Made by a program: the position numbers and the translations under genes. DNA of 60,000 nt. Origin: Adiantum capillus-veneris. Taxonomy: Eukaryota > Streptophyta > Polypodiopsida > Polypodiales > Pteridaceae. The stretch's first letter is position 1. The number at the start of each line of letters is the position of its first letter. Where the stretch lies: positions 86,440,881-86,500,880 of the forward strand of contig CM043957.1 of NCBI GenBank assembly GCA_014529385.2, given 5' to 3'. The notes under the pieces are model-generated. The model was given only the letters and a program-made list of their open reading frames with translations, did not search any database and was not told where the DNA came from. Shown in pieces: positions 23,700-34,694 of this stretch.

Positions 23700-24181
23700 C
23701 AAGAGAGTGTGTGTGTGTAGCATAAAAGATAGACTAAAATGCCAAACTCCCTCTCTCTTGGTCGACCCCTCTTGCTTTTTGCTCATGCTGGCATCCTATT
23801 AGCTCCTGCAAAGCTTAGCCAATCACAAATTAGAAGCAGAATTGATAGCCTTGTGACATGTGTCCCCTTTCCCCTTTTGTGAGAGCTTTAGGTAATGAAA
23901 TAATTCAATTAAACTCTCATTGGACCTCTTAGTCTTCTAAGCCAATAAGAATCAGGCAAGCCATTGCGCTGTTGGATGCTCATTGGACCCCTTGGTAGAC
24001 TGTCCAATAGTCTTCTAGGGAGCTTAATTTCTATTGGTTCTTTTATCACTTATTTTTAAATTGATTAGACTAATTTTACTCTAGCCTAATTCTCATTGGT
24101 CCACCTCTATGGCCATCCAATAGGATTTGAGGGGAGATTGGGGGCAACTGGCCTAGGAGCCTGACATGTGTCCAATATTCC
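23700..24181. other. Intergenic stretch with clustered CCAAT/ATTGG motifs
   Basis: About ten CCAAT or ATTGG words occur between 23819 and 24176, several in diverged repeats of the form CTCATTGGACC...CCAATAG. No coding frame is present. It may be part of an unrecognised repeat, into which the 4-kb gypsy element inserted. Confidence 0.4.
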
Positions 24182-24186
24182 CTTTG

Positions 24187-24374
24187 TGTAAGAACTAGGG
24201 ATGCTAGACCATAGGATCCTCCTCCCAACCCCTCATTATATAGGCAGGATCCTAGCCCCTTGCCCTAGACGGATCCCCTGTCCACACTGTCTAGCCTGGC
24301 GGCCCTGGCCATAGTCCGTGACCGCCCTAGTCCTTAGGTTTGGGCCTTGCCCCTACGGAACCCTTGTCCTGACA
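24187..24374 (-). repeat. 3' LTR of the 4-kb gypsy element
   Basis: A 188-bp repeat, nearly the same as the right copy. Differences are a few substitutions around 24236-24245 and a small indel and substitution cluster around 24290-24320. It contains ATTATATAGGC, a possible TATA region. Confidence 0.9.
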
Positions 24375-25330
24375 TTAATCCCCCCTTAAGGAAGATTTTT
24401 TGTCCTCGAAAACACAAGTGGTAATATTTGTGTAAGAACATTGATGTTTTCTTTATTGACATCCCATACGTGGGCCAGTTGTCCATATGACTGATACTTG
24501 GTGCAGTGAGAGGAGGTTCAATGAAACCAAGAGTAGCATCTTGATTTTCAACATTTTTGGTGATGTTGCAACCACTTGTATCTAAATGGGAACTCAATTT
24601 ACAACTCACTTGAGTACTTTAAAGGAGTAATCAAAAAAATGAAAGAAAACCTTGGCGTAACTTTCCATGCAGTTGTGAGCCAGATTTCCAACTCACGTAT
24701 CTTGACAAGCTCATAGCTACTGAGGGATAGAATAGGGAGTGTCCTCATGTCAGACTTCTAAACATTTTGGAACACACAGAACTACATGTTCACCCCTAAT
24801 GAAGGTTACTTGCCAACATACTTTGTCAGCACACCTATTAAGTCCTTGACTTTTTAAACTATTGAAATGGTATCCAACCCCACCACAACAAGTGTTTAAA
24901 GTTGAAAACCTTACTTAAGCAAATTCTAGAATAGGGAGAGCATCACCCATTCCAAATTTTTTGTGCTAACGTATGCTCTTAGAAGATTCTTTAGCAAAAC
25001 ATACTTGTAAGCTGTCCATCCAATACGGAATGAATAGCAGCAGTAAGAGTGAGGTGCTTTTCCCCAACCACTTACAGACAGTCTTTCACGACTGTCGATA
25101 AACTATGACTCAACAATTGAGTATCCAACCATATATTTGATATGGAGTGGAGACAACCAACTAGGTTGAAAGCGGGTTGGACTGGAGAAGCTCATAGAGT
25201 TTAGACCATCCAACCACAGAAACCCATCCTGAGCCAGTACCTTGTATGGCACGGTGTAAACTCATAATAAAGCTACAGTAGAGATTGCACTTGTAGTGCA
25301 CAAAGGTGCACAAAGAATAAAGTCCATGAA
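24375..25330 (-). pseudogene. Decayed gypsy integrase C-terminus and pol end
   Basis: On the minus strand, traces in order are: a SVLDGQLTSMFC stretch in place of the ..NGQTERFN block (about 25050), RGEHVVLCVPKCLEV in place of EGDKVFLKVPEHSKSL (about 24800), and HKYYHLCFRGQKIFLKGG, the pol end before the purine tract (24390-24445). Stops are frequent. The order and the position before the 3' LTR support the assignment more than the similarity does. Confidence 0.55.
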
Positions 25331-28026
25331 TTTGCATGCCGCTCCAAATAAATGAATGTTAAACACTAGAGCTCATAACACCTAGTGTGCATGCATTTAA
25401 CACAAACTTATCCAAACCGCAATTCCATGACGAGACTTTCCACGGTACATACGGGAAAGCCTGGCAACAAAAGTTGGACCATAACAGAATGTGACAACCC
25501 AATCACACCTAGGTACCAACTATGAGACATTCTCATGAACATAGCATATTTGGCTATATGTAGAAACGAACCTCCATCAAGGTGGTTTCATAGCACTTGT
25601 AATCGGAACAAGTCTGTACTTAGTACCCGACAATTTCTAGCCATTGAAATTGTTCCTGATACGGTGTGCTCCAAATGGTCAAATAAACAAATGCGATCAG
25701 CACGTAGGGACTTTGTCGCCACACATCATTAGGAATTGGGTGCCAGTGTCAGTTCCAGAGACTCATATTCACCACATGTGGAATATGTCTCAAATAAGGA
25801 TGGCAGAGAAAGCGACATCCATCAAGCACAAATTGTACTTGTGTGTGGAGGAAACTATGAACACTCCACGACGCGAGTGAGAGGGACCCTCATTATCATT
25901 GCTCCACACTGGCTAAACCAAACTCCTTGAGTTCCTAGACCAGGTTGTGTCCCATTTGACAACATGTGCCAAACAGAAACGTAGCATGTAGGTCTGTAAT
26001 TGTTGCAATAAGATTCAAACCCATGAAGGTATCTTGATGAACAAGGAAGGGAGAAAATAACAATATTTTCTCAAAATGCTATGCTCTTCCATGACCTTGT
26101 CACTTGGCTAAAGAGCAAGCTGGATGAAAGCCTTTTAGCACAAACATCCTGGTTACATAACGTAAACAAGATTAATTGGGAAGAAAAATAAATCCAAAAA
26201 ACATTTACTTATGAGGAGGTGGAAAGTACCTGATACTTACCCAAAAGTCAAGTACAACCCACAATCCGTAAGCGTACTATATCAAAATTTCTTCGACCTG
26301 CTAATCACTAACATTAGAGATTAGTGAAGAGAAAGAAATTGAACTTTGCACCCTGGGTGTTGCCTTGGCAATCCAAACCCCTGGGTATATCTTACCAAAC
26401 CAACCCCCTCGGTGAAATAGTGAAAAGAACCTTTGGACTATCCCTTGACAAATAATTGTTCTTAAAAGACAAAGTGTGAAGGTGTCCAAAAATGACCATC
26501 AACATGTAGCCTGTGATTTAGTAATCACATATGTGGTCATACCACAAAACTGTGCACCTATATGCACGCGTAGTGCTATAGAGAAAACAAGAGATCCATG
26601 ACGGTCGGGACTCCTAGCTCTTATGGATAGCCATGCTGTATGAAATGCTTGTTGCATCTATACGTTGTGTATATATCAGCCTATGTGAGTGTAAGTTCAT
26701 AAAAAACTCAATTCAATCTTTGCACCAAAACATGTAGTGCTTACAAAATACCCAAACATATGTAATGGCAAGCTTTTGCTGGGCCATTATTAGCGATGGG
26801 GAGTCCACTAGGTAGATTTTGTTCAAGCTGGAGAACAATCACCCTGGGTATGCATCATCGTCCTTGTGCCACGTGGGTACCCTCCGTGAGAGTATCCGGC
26901 CACGCGGCATCCACAGGTGGACCAGACTCCAAGTATTCACAGTCAAACATGTGTTGATCATCAATTTCTGCACTCATGGCGAAAACGTGGTGTGCGAACA
27001 AAAGAGAAAACAATACCTTGGAGTACAGAAATGTGCGTAGCCGTACCGAACGCAAAAACTCGTAGCAGAGGCCGATGATTAGCCGTGCTAATTCCACCTG
27101 CGGTCGTAAAGAAGGTGAACTTCAAATTGCCGATGAAATTGAAGGTGTTGAAAAATTTGAGCTTCCCAAATAACTTGCTCGCATCGTATGCAGTCCAGCA
27201 AGTTGCAAGTAGTCGAATGTAGACGATGAAGATCTTGCAAACGTTCGTCGGCAATTTTTGATCCAAAATTTTTGGTTTTTAAAACCTGATTCTCAATGAG
27301 CTTGTAGCAGTTTGCGATAATTAACTGGATAATTATGCCTTCAATTGAACCAAACGCCGAATTCAAAGCCGGATTGTAAATCTCAAGCAATAGTGAAATC
27401 AACAAATTAACTTGCAACCGAGGATGCACTTGAAAGCATCGATCAATTCATAGTGGCAGACAACTGGGTTTGCATCTTATGCAATCGTCAAATCAGTTGA
27501 AATTTGTTGACTAATTTGCGAGTTTTCAAAACTGCAAAATTTGGTTTTCAGCAGGCTCTGAATACTGAGTTATTCCTGATCAGCAAGAATTTGTGCTCGT
27601 TTGACTTCCACCGGATCAAGAGAACTGAGGGGAGGCTTGCCGCCCAAAACTGCGTTTGCACAGGCTCTTGCAATGGCCACTAGGGTTGGCCAAGTGTGGA
27701 GGGCCAACCCTATGGCTTCTATTTTTTTTTCCGATGAACTCTGTCTGTAGTTGAAATCGGCCAACTGCGCGATTCAAGAAGACGATAGAGCTCGTGATGG
27801 ATAAAGAATTTGGTATCAATGCAAGCTCGTGAATTTGCTGGTTTTCCACATTGCTCCCAACAAGCCTAACATCGTTCAGTTCTGTGCAAGGCGAAAAACT
27901 TCACGTTCCCGACTTAGGGTTCTTGCACACGCTAGGCTTCGGCCTTCTTCCTCCCCGACCTTGCTTGGTTGCATGCAACATGTATGAAAGCCAAGAACAT
28001 GCTTTATTTTCTATTCTTAGCCTAAA
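25331..28026. other. Interior of the 4-kb gypsy element, no coding domain seen
   Basis: The segment 25320-25460 matches, inverted, the sequence near 18900-19260 (shared word GCATGCACACTAGGTGTTAT). The rest (26.8-27.9 kb) has several short minus-strand frames without recognisable domains. This looks like a long noncoding leader and filler, as in non-autonomous LTR elements. Confidence 0.5.
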
Positions 28027-28038
28027 GCTTTGGTACTA
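28027..28038 (-). promoter_or_regulatory. Primer binding site, degenerate tRNA-iMet type
   Basis: On the minus strand the 12 bases TAGTACCAAAGC lie one base from the LTR end, matching TGGTATCAGAGC at 9 of 12 positions. The same spacing is seen for the LTR remnant at 16802. Confidence 0.6.
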
Positions 28039-28039
28039 G

Positions 28040-28225
28040 TGTAAGAACTAGGGATGCTAGACCATAGGATCCTCCTCCCAACCCCCCATTATATAGGCGG
28101 GCTCCTAGCCCCTTGCCCTAGACGGATCCCCTGTCCACACTGTCTAGCCCGGCTCGTGGCCGTAGTCCGTGACCACCCTAGTCCTTAGGTTTGGGCCTTG
28201 CCCCTACGGAACCCTTGTCCTGACA
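28040..28225 (-). repeat. 5' LTR of the 4-kb gypsy element
   Basis: A 186-bp repeat bounded by TGTAAGAAC and CCTGACA and followed by the duplicated target bases CTTTG. Confidence 0.9.
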
Positions 28226-28230
28226 CTTTG

Positions 28231-28684
28231 TGTAAAGGGGGAGCCTTGGAGTGTGTGTGTGTGTGTGCTTCTCTCTCATCCCCTACTATTAGGGCTCGCC
28301 CCCTCCTTCCTAGGGATGTGGGAAGAATTTTTAGTCTTCCCATGACCATCCAATTTTCCCCTACTTTGGCCTTTGGACATTACAATTAAATTTAGGAACT
28401 TTAGCCTATGGAAGTCTTAATGAAGTTGAACCTTAGGTGTTTTAAGCCTCATTGAAGCACATTGCTCTTTTGTAGTCTATCCCCCTCTAGATCCCTATTT
28501 TCTCTCCTTTGGATTCCTGCAGAGACCGGTCTGGCATCCTTTCCAATATTCTAGCTTTTACTCCCCTGGTACTTCCCCATATTAAATGATCAGTTTAACA
28601 TAAGAAAATCATTTGGGAGCATTAGATATTAGTTTTTATGACTCTCTCTCTCTCTCTCTCTCTCAATGTATATATGGGTTTGTA

Positions 28685-28715
<31 letters not shown>
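28231..28715. other. No gene; CT and GT microsatellites
   Basis: A CT run at 28642-28664 and a GT run at 28685-28710 close this stretch on the right, where the PLE-derived sequence begins. The left part continues the repeat into which the gypsy element inserted. Confidence 0.6.
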
Positions 28716-28719
28716 AGCT

Positions 28720-30630
28720 ATTCTACCTTAAATAATAAAACATAATTGAACTTTTACATTCAAAAGACAGCTGGATTTAGAAAAACGAAAAGATAAGTAC
28801 AGAAACAACTCAATATTAGAATCATTTTTGTACAATGTTTATGCGAATGAGGTCACATTCCAGTATACAGATAGTAGAAGAACTTCCCAAATCATAAGTG
28901 AGTGTGCAATCCAGTGTAGGTCAGCTTGCCAAAGTAAAAAAAAACCTTCCAAGATAAGATAGAGTCCTTACCTGCATCCATCCAAACAAGACATCATATA
29001 TATTAGCCTTGGATGTGTATTACAGGTATCAATGGACCATACCAGTTGTTATCCATGTCGACCTTAAAAACTTTTACTTAACTTTGTACAAACTTAGTCC
29101 AAATAGTGAAATGAGTTTTTTAACAAACGAGCCCAAAATTTTCCATTTATAGACGAAATTTACATCATTTTGATTAGTAGGCCAGTACCCCTTCTAATCC
29201 AAGTGTCAGAATCCCCCCATATTAAGTCATAGCTCATCTTTTTTTGTGAAAGCACTAGTTAGTGTAGTCTGTTTAAAAATAAATAAAAACTCTCTTAAAG
29301 TAGTCACAACCGAGCCAAAAGCTAGTCCAATGTTTGTTATTTGGTTGGGCAAAGTAATTAGGTTAATCACAACTTACCATATTTTGTAAGTTACCCTACC
29401 TTGAACATGCTTTCTGCCAACCACGGTAGCAGGAAGCCCTAAAAATTTATGCTACAATATGCAATCATATATGAGAAAAGAATCATTTGTAGCGATTCCC
29501 TCATGACGGTTTCAGTCAAAAAACCAAAAGAAGCGATGTTACCATCAAACTTACATAAGTGACAGGTTTAGGCCAAATTTACACCAAAATTTACAAGATC
29601 ATAGCGCCTATGTAGCTATTGAAAAAGGTAGTGTAACAACTAGACTTTAGGGAACCATCACCGAAGTAATCATGGCGACAACCAAAATCCTAGTGATGTA
29701 AATGGTAATCCCTCTCATTTTTTCCAAAACAATCCTTCCCAAGCATTAGCTAGCAGTTTTAATCATCAAAAATGTAAGTACTCCAAGTAACTGTTAGTGA
29801 GCCAGAATGTAAATTAGAGCCCTTAATATAAAGCCATGTACCAAAACAACGACAGTACGCATATATCCAAAAAAATGTATACCCATTACTGGTGTGCAAC
29901 ACGTACATCTTCACCACCCTTTTTCCAAAATATCATGATTTTTTCCCGACACAGAGTAAAAGTCAAGCAACAAGGCATCAAACAGCCTGCCATCGTGCAA
30001 TCGAGATTAGTAGGCAGAAAAGAACAATATAAATCCCATTTAGTAACGATTTCTAGGGCGGAAAAACAACCCTAGCAAACCCAATGAACAAACCAACGAC
30101 CCTTTAGGTGGATTTTTTTCCAAAAAAACCGTTATAAGTATAGATAGTAGTCTATGAACCATCAGTACTCACACGACGCTGAGTACCCCCAAGTTTGGGA
30201 TAACAACATTGCAGGAAGAATCAACCATAACTTCCTACAACCTTTGTGAAAAAAGTATCATCATCTTAGAATAACAAACCCTCGTGGTAAAAACACAAAG
30301 CAATACAACAGGTAAAACAAACCACAAAATAACATTGGCCGACCTGAGTTACTTGAGTTGAGAGCTTCATGCTTTGATGTGGTGGAGATTCAGATAAGCA
30401 GTCACAAATTTTATGCAAGCAAATAGAGTACGACCAAAGCTAAGTGAGGGGCAAAGATGCGCCCTCACCTTTAAATAGAGAAGGGAGGGAGGTTGCCATA
30501 ACTGCAAATGGCGCAGTAATCCAAGCGCTTGGGAGATCTTCCACAAAGAAGGTGAGGCTGCCTGCACGATGTAATGAAGAGGCAACCAAGAGAATTCACG
30601 ACAGGGTTTTCACCGGAGGTTAATTCACTC
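28720..30630 (-). mobile_element. Truncated second copy of the Penelope-like element's 3' region
   Basis: This stretch lines up, with many differences, with 32.09-34.2 kb in the same order. Shared landmarks include AGTTCAAAAGACA.. words near the right microsatellite, CTTACCTGCATCCAT..AACAAGACA and TATCCATGTC, one copy of the GATCAGAAGG hairpin (29172-29199), AAAGCCATG (near 29830), and GCTAAGTGA..CCCTCACCT..AAATAG (30448-30478). Both copies abut a GT (minus: CA) run at the same end, as expected for the 3' tail of a target-primed retroelement. There is no RT coding part. The alignment was made by eye. Confidence 0.5.
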
Positions 30631-30633
30631 AAT

Positions 30634-30738
30634 CTGTGTGTGTGTGTGTGTGTGTGAGTGGAAGGGACAAAGAAAATAAGGGAAGGGAACATGAGTGAGA
30701 GGAGAGGAAGGGAGCATACTTGGCTCTCCCTCTTCTCC

Positions 30739-30770
<32 letters not shown>
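30634..30770. repeat. Two GT microsatellites
   Basis: GT runs at 30634-30657 and 30740-30770 are separated by a purine-rich stretch. The second passes into GCGCGC. Confidence 0.9.
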
Positions 30771-30777
<7 letters not shown>

Positions 30778-30821
30778 AAAGGCAGGTGAGGGCATATACC
30801 TGTTTTCGTTGTCGTTTACCT

Positions 30822-30864
30822 GAGAGCACCAAAACTCAGCACAGATCTGAGTTTTGGTGCTCTC
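30822..30864. repeat. Perfect 18-bp inverted repeat (hairpin)
   Basis: GAGAGCACCAAAACTCAG (30822-30839) and its exact inverse (30847-30864) surround a 7-base loop, CACAGAT. Outside the arms a T-G wobble and two C-G pairs could extend the stem. It is too short and too tight for an ordinary plant microRNA precursor. Confidence 0.8.
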
Positions 30865-30899
30865 GGGTTATTTTTACCTGCAGAGTTGTCGTTGCTATA

Positions 30900-30981
30900 G
30901 GTGATGCTATGAGCGTTTCTATGGACATTGCTATATTTTGATGTTTGTAGCGTGGACTATAACGATGCTCATAACATCACC
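30900..30981. repeat. Foldback repeat with GCTATAG-type words
   Basis: GGTGATGCTATGAGC (30900-30914) and GCTCATAACATCACC (30967-30981) are inverse with one mismatch. The interior has TTGCTATA and TGTAGCG words like those of the 2163-2310 repeat. Confidence 0.45.
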
Positions 30982-31384
30982 GCAAGTTTTGAGTGTCACA
31001 CAATGAGCATCGCTAAGATTAAGCACCTCTTGTAATGAATGCTTGGTCATAATTTGGGTCTCATTTCAAAGGGCACTATCTACATTGATGCTTCAACTGC
31101 CAATGCCTCCTAGTCTAGATCATGTAGAGACCCTAAACCTATATCTTGAATGTCACTATCATCATGAAGCTCTATCTCTATAATCCAACTAAGTTGGTCA
31201 CTACACATATAGGCAAAGGAGTTGATTTACTATGAGCACATCTTCTATAACCAAACTCTAGGGAAAGAGGGACTGCCTACATGACCTATAGAATATAATT
31301 ATATCATACAAAATCAAATCGCTTAATCAAGTGCTTAAAATCAAGCTATTGATGCCATGGAAAAACAACTTCTAAGCATGACAT

Positions 31385-31780
31385 GTGAGTGCGATCGACA
31401 CACGTATTGTGAGAGCACATGCCTTATTCTTGCTTAAAACACTACCATGCCGATGCGTTATACTTACGAGGAGAGTATGGGAATGCTTTCAAATATGCAA
31501 TCATGGACAACAGAATGGAACGGGGATTGACTCAAGGGAAAAAGAGAACATTTTGAAGACAATATACCAATGGCTAGATAAGTATTCTTGGCACAATGAT
31601 AATGTCACAATCATCGGACAAGCATATGATAGTTGGGACCCTTGCAGATTTGTCCATAAGAAAACAGAAAAAGGTTCGGCTTTACTCATATGGTCAACAA
31701 CATCACAATGGATAGCAACAAGACAATGCATTCTAGCCCTTGGAAGGCTGCTTCTTTGTGAGCTTGAGTTTGACCGGTAA
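31385..31780 (+). CDS. Unrecognised 131-residue open frame
   Basis: The start used is GTG-like and no ATG start is convincing. The product has a basic, cysteine-containing N-terminus and a KENILKTIYQWLDKYSWHNDN segment. I recognise no family. There is no intron signal, and the frame lies between two PLE copies. It may be a chance frame or a broken gene. Confidence 0.2.
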   Translation: MSAIDTRIVRAHALFLLKTLPCRCVILTRRVWECFQICNHGQQNGTGIDSREKENILKTIYQWLDKYSWHNDNVTIIGQAYDSWDPCRFVHKKTEKGSALLIWSTTSQWIATRQCILALGRLLLCELEFDR

Positions 31781-31833
31781 TATAGAAGTGTGAATATATG
31801 ATCCTTGTATGTGCTTGCAAATGTGTGTGCATT

Positions 31834-31851
31834 GGGGGGGGGGGGGGGGGG
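31834..31851. repeat. G18 homopolymer
   Basis: Eighteen consecutive G. Confidence 0.9.
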
Positions 31852-32027
31852 ATGTGATATCAAGCCTTGAAATTGTGTGATGATAATTAGCTTGTTTTAT
31901 TAGGGTTGTGTGTCCTCTTTGGTGAATAAACTAGTACAATGATTGTATGATATGAGCCCTCCACAAGAGTATTTGTGTGCACATTCAATTAAAGTGGATG
32001 TGTGTGTTTATAAAATATATCAAAGCG

Positions 32028-32030
<3 letters not shown>

Positions 32031-32079
<49 letters not shown>

Positions 32080-32096
32080 GTTGTTGTTGTTGTTGT
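32031..32096. repeat. GT/GTT microsatellite at the PLE 3' end
   Basis: About 24 GT units (32031-32078) followed by six TTG units (to 32096). On the minus strand it is the 3' terminal simple repeat of the PLE tail. Confidence 0.85.
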
Positions 32097-32571
32097 ATTA
32101 AACTTATACACAAAAGAACATAAAAGTTCAAAAGACAATTGGCTTTAAACAAAGGCCAGAGATTAGCACAAATATGACTCACTGTTAGCTGCATTTTTGC
32201 ACATCAAAGTGAAAATGTAGTATCATTCGAGTGCATTTATACATGGGATAGTAAAAAAAAATAGTTCTAAAGTGGAGGAAGCCAGGTTCTTTACTGTTGG
32301 ACAACAACTAAGCCAAAAAGATCCTAAGTAAAGATAGAATTCTCACCTACATCCATATAAACAAGACAACATATTTTTTAGCACTGAATACGTATTATAG
32401 GGGTCAACAAGGGCCATCAATTTTTATCCATGTCCTACTTTGAAAACTTGTTAACTTAAACATACAATCCTTTTTAAACCATCAAATGGTGCAAAGTATT
32501 TAGGAGAAAAATATCCCTTCCAAAAGTAAGTAGATAAACCATAAGAAGTGTATTTCCACATGTTTTTATTG

Positions 32572-32960
32572 GATCAGAAGGCCACTACCCCTTTTGACCA
32601 AATGTCAAAAAAATATCCTTAATTTTAAAGTGTTATGATAAGAAGGCCACCACCCCTTCTGATCCAAGTATCAAAAGATCCCTCTACTATTTTATTTCTT
32701 TAAACAAATGATGTGATGTATTCCAAATGATAAAACTTTTTAAATTACAAACCCCAAAACATAAAGCAACATATTTTCTTTATGTTTTTATGTGATCAGA
32801 AGGCCATTACCCCTTCTGATCCAATTGCCAAAATGTCCCTTAAATATTTCATAAATAATTGAAGTATTTAAGATATGATGTAGTTATCCTTTCAAAAGTG
32901 AATAGTTAAAACAAGTTTTTTTAAATTGTTGTGATGAGAAGGCCATCACCCCTTCTGATC
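32572..32960. repeat. Four hairpins of the form GATCAGAAGG-loop-CCTTCTGATC
   Basis: Ten-base arms around an 8-base loop (CCAYYACC) occur at 32572-32599, 32637-32664, 32794-32821 and 32933-32960. The third is perfect and the others have one or two imperfect pairs. Each is followed by CAAGTGTCAAAATGTCCC-like sequence. A fifth copy at 29172-29199 is in the truncated PLE copy. Confidence 0.8.
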
Positions 32961-33890
32961 CAAGTGTTGTCCCAAAACTTTTTTGAGTGTGAAGTATCCT
33001 AAAACATGAGCTAGTCACACAATCAACTAGCTGCTTAATAAGTTTAAACAAAACCGAATCATACTAGTGTAACAAAATATCATGAAAATTGAAGCTTTAA
33101 GTAGCACAAACAGTTGAGGGCCAGTCTATTTCTTGAGATTAAAGTGTCTTAGAACTACCAGAATTTAGAAATTGTAGAAGCCCATCTAATCCAATGTAAA
33201 AACGATTAGAGATTTTTTGCCATGGTATACAACATTCGACCCTAAAGTAAATTTAAGCCCTAAAACTAGAGCTATTTGTAAAGCCATGGTTTTTATGTAA
33301 AGCCCATTCCAGATAGATTCTTTAAGGTAAAGTCTCGACAACAGTACCAAGAATCACAGCCTAGATCATTAAAGTCAAATATGAGCTTCCTTCATAGAGT
33401 TAAAACAACCTTTTTAGTGTCAAAAGAATTTCAACAAATATGAGCCTTGTCAGCTTTGACAACCAATTGGTAAGGTTTAGTTAAAACAAAACCACAACCA
33501 AACTCACCAAGTCCACTTTCATTAGATCCTTGGCTAAACTATTGATAAAATTAAGAGAGGTTTCAAAATGATGAGCAAAAAACCACATCAACCAATAGTT
33601 TTGCAAAACACTAATCCATTTAGTACATATGAGTAAAAATGTATGCCAAAGATTACCCACAAGTTTCGGCAACAATTTAGGCCAAGCAACACCCACATCT
33701 AAGGTAGAAATTTCCCATTAAAGTCGGTAAAAATGTATGCTAATAGCCAGCATGCATTCAACCATAAGTCATAGCCTATTCACCAATACCAGATCAATCA
33801 ACACCGCCATAGTAATGTGTTCAACATAGAATTGAGAAACCACGTAGCATGGTGGTTCCATTACGATAGTTGGTATAATTGTCACCCAAA

Positions 33891-34556
33891 TAGGAGATGA
33901 GGAATAAAACCTTTGAGGCAGCCGGCATCACCACCAACACCATGTTGCAAGAGTTGAACCATTTGAGAAGCTATTATCCCCATCTACTATTTTCAATGAG
34001 TTCTAATGAACAGATTAGCAAGTGGTTTCACCACGGCCCTCAACTACCTTTCAGACAGACACAACCACGTAATGCAAGGCTAAGTGATGTAGTAAAACCC
34101 TCACCTAGTTAAATAGGAGGTGAGCCAGTAGAAGAAATGACAATGTCCTTGCTAAAAATTCCCCACCCACACCAAGTGGACTCCAGCTAAGTAGCAACAC
34201 CACAGCCTTTTTTGGTGAGCTAGTAAGGTAGACCAAAATCCATCAGATCATCGGCTTCAAGGCTAGCAAATTAGCGCCTCCATAGGGTCGGGGTAGGACA
34301 AACCATTGTTTCAACATATGAGTGAAATATTGAGACATCCATAGATTATATCACTCAAAAACGGGGCATGTCAACATCAGAAGCATCCACATATATTTCA
34401 TCATGGTGGAGGGGGGGGGAAGGGGGCAAGAGTTATGGTATCAAGTGGTGAGCATGAGACTGTAGGCATCAAAGGTGCAAAGAGCGGCATAGAGGGAGGA
34501 GGAGAGAGGGACAACGAGCTCGTCAAGGCATACAAGGTCAGAGGTCAAGGTAACTT
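33891..34556 (-). repeat. 3' pLTR of the PLE (shared part)
   Basis: This segment repeats 38189-38867 with only scattered differences, in direct orientation. Shared landmarks include GATGAGGAATAAAACC, GTTTCACCACGGCCCTCAAC, a G-tract (G9 here, G27 in the other copy) and GGTCAAGGTAACTT. Beyond 34556 it continues into the TATA and ribozyme region, which the other copy lacks. Confidence 0.9.
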
Positions 34557-34694
34557 GTAAGATAAAAACGTAAGAAAGTGTGCGAAATGACTCCAAGTAT
34601 AGAGAGACAAAAAGAACGGTGGGACGTTGAATATCCTGAAAGTAGGTAGGGATACACGGGGAGGTTAAGGGGTGATTTAGGTAGAGAAGATGGG

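Larger units (their letters stand above)
24187..28225 (-). mobile_element. Complete non-coding Ty3/gypsy-type LTR element
   Basis: Two direct repeats, 24187-24374 and 28040-28225, begin TGTAAGAAC and end CCTGACA on the plus strand (TGTCAGG...TTACA on the minus strand). The 5-bp duplication CTTTG flanks both ends (24182-24186 and 28226-28230), which fixes the boundaries. The total is 4039 bp. The primer site lies next to the right LTR, and a purine tract (AAGGGGGG on the minus strand) lies next to the left LTR. The interior has no open frame longer than about 110 codons, only badly decayed integrase and chromodomain-end traces. The element must have moved using proteins from a relative. Confidence 0.9.

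Noticed and set aside
30471-30832. Frames with Thr-His repeats
   Set aside because: They are translations of GT/CA microsatellites.
30822-30864. Hairpin as a microRNA precursor
   Set aside because: Perfect 18-bp arms and a 7-base loop are too short for a plant precursor, and no bulged duplex is present.
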